Shown here: in pieces, positions 62,103-64,000 of the stretch | Layout of the letters: each line of letters starts with the position of its first letter | How positions within the stretch are numbered: position 1 is the first letter of the stretch | NCBI GenBank assembly: GCA_018608405.1 | Contig: JABAZP010000008.1 | Coordinates: 64,886 to 128,885 of the forward strand | Direction of reading: 5' to 3' | DNA: 64,000 nucleotides | Source: Flavobacteriales bacterium | Lineage (GTDB): Bacteria; Bacteroidota; Bacteroidia; Flavobacteriales_E; Vicingaceae | The notes under the pieces: model-generated | Databases searched by the model: none | The model's input: only the letters and a program-made list of their open reading frames with translations | Told to the model about the DNA's origin: nothing | Position numbers and translations under genes: made by a program

Positions 62103-64000
62103 TTGTTGGTAAAGAACATCTTCCGCCTTTTTTTAGTGCTTGCCGTTTTGCTAAGTTCTTGCTCTACTGATAAGAACAAAGCACTTAACCGTGGTTTTCA
62201 CAACATGACATCTCGCTTTAACGGATATTTCAATGCCAGAGAAATCATGCAGTTGGAAGAAACGAACCTTAAAGACGGCTTTAAGGATGACTATTCTCAA
62301 CTGTTGCCCATTTTTACTTACCCAGATGAGCAAAAGTCTCAGGGAATGTATGCCCAAATGGACAAAGTGATTGAAAAATGCTCAGAAGTAATTGAGCGTC
62401 ACTCTATTGATCAAAGAAAAATAGAATATGTAAAATGGATTGATGACAGCTATTTTTTAATTGGCCAAGCTCGCCTCTATAAGCAGGAGTATGGCTTAGC
62501 TGAACAAACATTTCTATACGTATATCAGCATTACAAAAAGGATCCTGCTAGGTATCGGGGACTAACGTGGCTTATTAAAACCTTAATTGAAACAAACCAA
62601 TGGGACCGAGCCGAAGAGTTTTTAGATTTAGCGGAAAACAACATTCGAAAATATCCTGAGGAGTTCTTGGGCGAATTTTATGCAACTGCTGCAGACTACC
62701 ACATTAAGCGAGATCAGGATTATGAAAAAGCGATAGAGAATTTAGAAAAAGCAGTTGAGTTAACTAAGAAAAGAGATGGTAAAGTAAGGTATGCCTATAT
62801 TTTAGCACAATTGTATCAGGAAAAAAAGAACTTTTTACTAGCAACTGAAGCGTATGGTGAAGTGTTAAAGTTAAACCCTGACTACAAAATGCGGTTTAAT
62901 GCCAGAATAAGCAGAGCAATTGCTTTTGATGTAAGAGGCAGTGATAGTAAGGCCGTTAAGAAAGAGCTCAAAAAAATGCTCAAAGACACTAAAAATGAAG
63001 AATTTAAAGATCAAATTTACTTTGCACTTGCAGAGTTGGCATTGAAAGAAGACGATGAACCATTGGCAGTTGAGTTACTCCAGAAATCAATTAATACCAG
63101 TGTATCAAACAATAAGCAAAAGTCCCTCTCCTATTTAAGGTTGGCAGATTTATATTTTGAAAGACCTAATTACATAGCTGCCCAAGAGCGCTACGACAGT
63201 ACACTTCAATACTTACCTGAAGAGCACCCTGAATACTTTCCTACAGAGGACAAAAACAATAATCTACAAGACTTAGTTCGAAATCTTAAGGTAATTAAAC
63301 TGCAAGACAGCCTTTTGGCACTATCTAACTTAAGTACAGGAGATCGCGAAAAAAAGGTCAAAGAAATTATAAAAGCTTTACAGGAGGAGGACGAAAGAAA
63401 AAAGCAAGCAGAACTTAACAAGTTAGCTTCAGCACAGGACCAAACGAATCCAGGTCTAATTAACGTTGCAGGTGGCGGTCGAAAAGGAAAGTGGTATTTC
63501 TACAACCCTACCACAACTGCCCTTGGAATTAATGACTTTAAAGCTATTTGGGGCGACATTCAATTAAGCGATAATTGGAGAAGAAAGAATAAAGTTTCTG
63601 CTCAAGTGGTTGAAAAGCTAGACCCCAAAGAAAAAGAGGCAGCAATAGAAGACTCTGTGGAACAAGCACAACGCTACAATGCTAATTTCTACTTAGAAGC
63701 TATTCCAAAAGACTATAAAGAGCAATTGGTAGCTCACGGGAAAATTGCAGAAGCCTTGTTTAATGTTGGCACAATTTTTAAAGAGAGTTTTAAGGACTAC
63801 ATTAATGCTATTAATTCATTCGAAAGAGTAGTTACAGAGTACGATACTTCTCAATATAATTTACCCGCACATTACCAATTGTATAGAATTTATACCATAA
63901 ATGAGTATCAAGAAAAAGCGGATATAGAGAAAAAGTGGGTGCTGGATAACCATCCATTTAGCGAGTATGCTTACCTCATTAAAAACCCAAATTATAGCAA
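62103..64000 (+). CDS. PorW/SprE-like T9SS TPR lipoprotein (partial)
   Basis: The frame is open from a TGA at 62088 to the window end, at least 632 residues; the 3' end is outside. The start is probably TTG 62103 or 62106, as no ATG lies nearby. A signal peptide with lipobox LSSC gives a lipoprotein. TPR repeats follow (about 80-400), then the region with KGKWYFYNPTTTALG and WGDIQLSDNWRR, as in SprE/PorW, which is needed for type IX secretion and gliding. Full-length relatives are about 870 residues. Confidence 0.85.
   Translation, partial: MLVKNIFRLFLVLAVLLSSCSTDKNKALNRGFHNMTSRFNGYFNAREIMQLEETNLKDGFKDDYSQLLPIFTYPDEQKSQGMYAQMDKVIEKCSEVIERHSIDQRKIEYVKWIDDSYFLIGQARLYKQEYGLAEQTFLYVYQHYKKDPARYRGLTWLIKTLIETNQWDRAEEFLDLAENNIRKYPEEFLGEFYATAADYHIKRDQDYEKAIENLEKAVELTKKRDGKVRYAYILAQLYQEKKNFLLATEAYGEVLKLNPDYKMRFNARISRAIAFDVRGSDSKAVKKELKKMLKDTKNEEFKDQIYFALAELALKEDDEPLAVELLQKSINTSVSNNKQKSLSYLRLADLYFERPNYIAAQERYDSTLQYLPEEHPEYFPTEDKNNNLQDLVRNLKVIKLQDSLLALSNLSTGDREKKVKEIIKALQEEDERKKQAELNKLASAQDQTNPGLINVAGGGRKGKWYFYNPTTTALGINDFKAIWGDIQLSDNWRRKNKVSAQVVEKLDPKEKEAAIEDSVEQAQRYNANFYLEAIPKDYKEQLVAHGKIAEALFNVGTIFKESFKDYINAINSFERVVTEYDTSQYNLPAHYQLYRIYTINEYQEKADIEKKWVLDNHPFSEYAYLIKNPNYS

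Overview
The window is from a member of the Bacteroidota, most likely a marine Flavobacteriales-type bacterium. The signs are Bacteroidota promoters (TTG, then TAnnTTTG), no clear Shine-Dalgarno sites, type IX secretion (T9SS) genes (PorX, and a PorW/SprE-like lipoprotein cut by the window end), a secreted hydrolase with a T9SS-type C-terminal tail, a fused LpxC-FabZ, DUF3822/DUF4258/DUF5723-type proteins and a green-type proteorhodopsin. The DNA is AT-rich. No rRNA, tRNA, CRISPR array or complete insertion sequence was seen.

Layout. 0.2-4.6 kb: an ABC permease, then a phototrophy block made of a proton-pumping rhodopsin, a perfect-palindrome terminator, and one gene that fuses lycopene cyclase (CrtY) to the retinal-forming beta-carotene dioxygenase (Blh). 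4.6-7.43 kb: an accessory patch with an unknown membrane/leucine-rich pair, a REP-like hairpin and a 'mobile mystery' HTH/Fic pair. That HTH/Fic pair is bracketed by direct copies of the 3' end of mfd. 7.43-19.8 kb: mfd, a secreted SGNH hydrolase, a Fur/Zur-type regulator divergent from a lipoprotein/TonB-receptor operon (probable metal uptake), then porX-tsaE-ald. 19.9-31.2 kb: an HD hydrolase and the lipid A operon (lpxD, lpxC-fabZ, lpxA) continuing into an orphan ABC ATPase, efp, a second LpxD-like gene and a SpoIIE-type phosphatase. These converge on a polysaccharide operon of two Wzz-like proteins and an O-antigen ligase. 31.3-45.5 kb: lysC, fbp, a broken TPR histidine kinase gene, a TMTC-like membrane TPR protein, prmC, ribD, a flippase, a methyltransferase, a glycosyltransferase and rnhB. 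45.5-64 kb: outer-membrane-associated proteins, thiol peroxidase, hydrolases, a RecD-like helicase, rsmD-coaD, tyrS, an epimerase, a GH3-family protein, an M23 peptidase and the start of a PorW/SprE-like gene.

How they work together. Rhodopsin and CrtY-Blh form a minimal light-driven proton pump plus retinal supply module; the fused enzyme could pass beta-carotene directly from cyclase to dioxygenase. The rhodopsin has a glycine where antenna-binding rhodopsins have theirs. Lipid A, O-antigen and glycosyl genes build the outer surface. PorX and the PorW-like protein serve the secretion system that would export proteins such as the SGNH hydrolase.

Most noteworthy: the CrtY-Blh fusion, the antenna-type glycine in the rhodopsin, the mfd-end direct repeats around the HTH/Fic pair, a candidate Zur operator lying on the -33 element of the TonB-receptor operon, and a sensor kinase gene with two lesions. 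All family calls come from reading motifs; no database search was run.
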